Below are positions 62,693 through 64,000 of a stretch of 64,000 nt of DNA, piece by piece (the first letter of the stretch is position 1; every line of letters starts with the position of its first letter). The stretch is from JBKHYG01 sp046565595 (GTDB taxonomy: Bacteria; Actinomycetota; AC-67), in assembly GCA_046565595.1 (NCBI GenBank), contig JBKHYG010000100.1, positions 44,244 to 108,243 on the forward strand. Reading direction: 5' to 3'. The position numbers were made by a program, and so were the translations under genes. The notes beneath the pieces are model-generated. The model was not told the origin of the DNA. It saw nothing but the letters and a program-made list of their open reading frames with translations, and did not search any database.

Positions 62693-63394
62693 GTGCGTTC
62701 TACAGGACAGATGATCCGACGACTCACGGTCGCCGCACTGGCGGCGATGCTGCTGCCCACGCTAGGGATGGCCGAGGCCGCCCCTGCGCAGACCGAACTC
62801 CAGCCAGGGGCAAGGGTCTCGAGTTCGGTCGGGTCATGCACCTTGAACTTCGTGTTCCAAGGTTCGACCTCGACCTTCATCGGTACCGCCGGACATTGCG
62901 CCAAAGATGGCGAGCGGATGCGAACGGGCTCTGGCAAGGAGTTCGGCACCGTGGTGTTCAGAGAGAACCAAGGCGCACCGGGCATCGACTTCGCCCTGAT
63001 CCGGGTGGACTCGAGTTTCGTGTCTCAGGTCGAACCGAGCGTACGCAGTTTCGGCGGCCCTTCGGGATACACCGTTGCGAACGAGACGAACGCAGGGGAT
63101 CTGCTGTTCGTGACCGGCTATGGGATCGGCTTCGGCTCTTTCGCCGCCACGCGTGATCGCGGCGGGATCCTGCTGAGCGACGATGCCAACGAGTATCGAG
63201 CAGACCTGGTGGCTGTCCAAGGAGACTCCGGTGGGCCGCTGATCCACGCCCGCACCGGCAAGGCTCTGGGTGTGATCAGCCGCTTCAACCTGCCGTTCTC
63301 GACAGACATCGGCCCTACGATGGACGCCATCCTGCGCCGGCTGCGGGCTTCTGGGTTCCCGAACATCGAACTCGCCACAGCCCCGGTGAACTGA
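62693..63394 (+). CDS. Secreted chymotrypsin-like serine protease, copy 1
   Basis: 233 residues, GTG start with GGAAGG upstream (an ATG at 62711 is the alternative). Signal peptide RRLTVAALAAMLLPTLGMAEAAPAQ. The catalytic triad is His68 (GTAGHCA), Asp99 (GIDFALI) and Ser179 (GDSGGPL). No propeptide of the streptogrisin type and no anchor are evident; two cysteines (Cys49 and Cys69) flank the His loop. A paralogue begins at 63876. The substrate is unknown. Confidence 0.87.
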   Translation: MRSTGQMIRRLTVAALAAMLLPTLGMAEAAPAQTELQPGARVSSSVGSCTLNFVFQGSTSTFIGTAGHCAKDGERMRTGSGKEFGTVVFRENQGAPGIDFALIRVDSSFVSQVEPSVRSFGGPSGYTVANETNAGDLLFVTGYGIGFGSFAATRDRGGILLSDDANEYRADLVAVQGDSGGPLIHARTGKALGVISRFNLPFSTDIGPTMDAILRRLRASGFPNIELATAPVN

Positions 63395-63399
63395 CGACC

Positions 63400-63681
63400 C
63401 TAGTGTGGGCGCGGCTCATCCGCGGATGAATCCCGGCGACCCCGCAACCAGACCAGGAAGTACCACATGGCTAGCCCAGCGATGAGGCCGGCGAGAACTC
63501 CTACCCACCAGATGGGAGCCGGACTCAACTCAGGACCAGTTATGACCTGGCTCCCCGGCTCCGTCGAAGTCGATCTGTAGGGGGCGAAGTCCCGACTCAC
63601 AGCCAGGGCTACCCCGGCCACAACGATGGCGGTCAGGACCGATGCGATTCCGGCAGTGAGGCGGCTAATACGATCATCCAC
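63400..63681 (-). CDS. Small membrane protein between protease copies
   Basis: 93 residues, GTG start at 63679-63681 with GAGGAGGGA just before. Two membrane helices (GIASVLTAIVVAGVALAVS; IWWVGVLAGLIAGLAMWYFLVWL) flank a Thr/Ser/Pro-rich exterior loop, with a charged cytoplasmic end. Convergent with protease copy 1, separated by 5 bp. A degraded echo of its 3' end seems to lie at 63801-63850. No family recognised. Confidence 0.55.
   Translation of the reverse strand: MDDRISRLTAGIASVLTAIVVAGVALAVSRDFAPYRSTSTEPGSQVITGPELSPAPIWWVGVLAGLIAGLAMWYFLVWLRGRRDSSADEPRPH
63416..63429. repeat. Palindrome TCATCCGCGGATGA, copy 2
   Basis: Perfect 14-bp inverted repeat, the core of the palindrome at 56683-56700. 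Here it is within the last codons of the small membrane-protein gene. Confidence 0.5.
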
Positions 63682-63800
63682 AGTCCCTCCTCGTTCCAGA
63701 ACTGCTCTCACACCTGGAGAGTAGCGTTGAGCGCGGAAAGCGCCATGTTAGCAATACCGGATATAGAAGACCATGCCTCTTGGACGGCGGCGCGACAATT

Positions 63801-63850
63801 CCCCGACCCATCCGCGGATAAGCCCCGAGCGGCCCGCGACCAGGAAATCG
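63801..63850 (-). pseudogene. Possible remnant of a duplicated small membrane-protein gene
   Basis: The stretch with ATCCGCGGAT (63810-63819), then CCCCGAGCGGCCCGCGACCAGGAA, aligns by eye with 63418-63461 (ATCCGCGGATGAATCCC..ACCAGGAA), the 3' end of the membrane-protein gene. On the minus strand the frame keeps FLV but not the rest. It suggests that a protease-plus-membrane-protein unit was duplicated and this copy decayed. Alignment was by eye only. Confidence 0.35.
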
Positions 63851-63875
63851 GCGAGGTGACGGCGAATCTGGCCGC

Positions 63876-64000
63876 ATGAAACTGCGCCACATCGCGAGCA
63901 TGGTCGCGCTCGTCGCGACCCTCGTGCCCTCGGCCGCCACGGCCGAGGTCGCCCAGACCCAGATCCAGCCCGGGGCAAGGATCAGCACCCCGATAGGGAG
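63876..64000 (+). CDS. Secreted chymotrypsin-like protease, copy 2, cut by window end
   Basis: The 41 visible residues start with a signal peptide (KLRHIASMVALVATLVPSAATAE) followed by VAQTQIQPGARISTPIG, which parallels APAQTELQPGARVSSSVG of copy 1. The catalytic region lies beyond the window. No clear RBS; GAATCT 6 bp before the ATG might be a -10. Confidence 0.7.
   Translation, partial: MKLRHIASMVALVATLVPSAATAEVAQTQIQPGARISTPIG

Noticed and set aside
63674..63988. Minus-strand frame across the end of the window
   Set aside because: It is antisense to the start of protease copy 2, whose signal peptide and QPGAR segment match copy 1.

Overview
This 64 kb window is a chromosomal segment of a high-GC actinobacterium. 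The lineage markers are hspR next to a short dnaJ with HAIR operators, a class I fructose-bisphosphate aldolase, an EtfD-type (Rv0338c-like) Fe-S oxidoreductase, split PurS/PurQ/PurL, a zinc-ligand (C+) S18, and the gene set DUF5318 - class A PBP - GT-C glycosyltransferase - rpsF - ssb - rpsR - rplI - dnaB, which is the Rv0049-ponA1-Rv0051...dnaB order of Mycobacterium. No rRNA, CRISPR, prophage or insertion sequence was seen. The genus cannot be fixed from sequence alone.

Layout. 1-2324: start of an XRE regulator with a palindromic operator, then acs. 2565-17691: a dispersed purine cluster, mostly minus strand (purA, purD, purE, purB, purC, purS, purQ, purL). It is broken up by accessory genes: an ABC exporter on the plus strand, a membrane protein, a membrane-anchored HExxH protein, a DUF4143-type ATPase with its own promoter and palindrome, and a secreted protein. 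17728-21263: dodecin, aldolase, hotdog thioesterase, inositol-phosphatase-like protein, a small unknown and a YjbQ protein. 21264-28265: heat-shock regulon (clpB; dnaK-grpE-dnaJ-hspR) with two HAIR boxes. 28499-38303: a tandem pair of two-domain acetyltransferases, a penicillin-acylase-like Ntn hydrolase, a DUF192 lipoprotein, a GcvR-like ACT protein, peptide deformylase, EtfD, a YceI/MarR pair with repeated operators, dcd. 38390: tRNA-Gly(CCC). 38484-41884: antiporter, secreted protein, EamA transporter. 42034-46076: dnaB, a lipoprotein, rplI, rpsR, ssb, rpsF. 46214-56462: accessory block (two cupredoxins, ALDH, methyltransferase, and a 1762-residue secreted protein built of FlgD-type Ig repeats with a secreted partner). 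56702-62555: GT-C transferase, class A PBP, two polytopic membrane proteins, DUF5318. 62693-64000: tandem secreted chymotrypsin-like proteases, the second cut by the window edge.

How it works together. Much of the window is housekeeping: purine synthesis, protein quality control, replication and translation, and cell-wall synthesis. The accessory cargo is largely envelope-related: secreted or anchored proteins of unknown function, cupredoxins, and proteases. The most novel-looking unit is the giant FlgD-Ig protein with the small secreted protein translationally coupled behind it. It sits inside the usually tight ponA-rpsF neighbourhood and differs visibly in base composition.

Expression signals. 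At least 17 genes have a TAnnnT -10 hexamer ending 6-9 bp before the start codon and no Shine-Dalgarno, which predicts leaderless mRNAs. Five gene pairs overlap through a TTGA junction (TTG start on a TGA stop).
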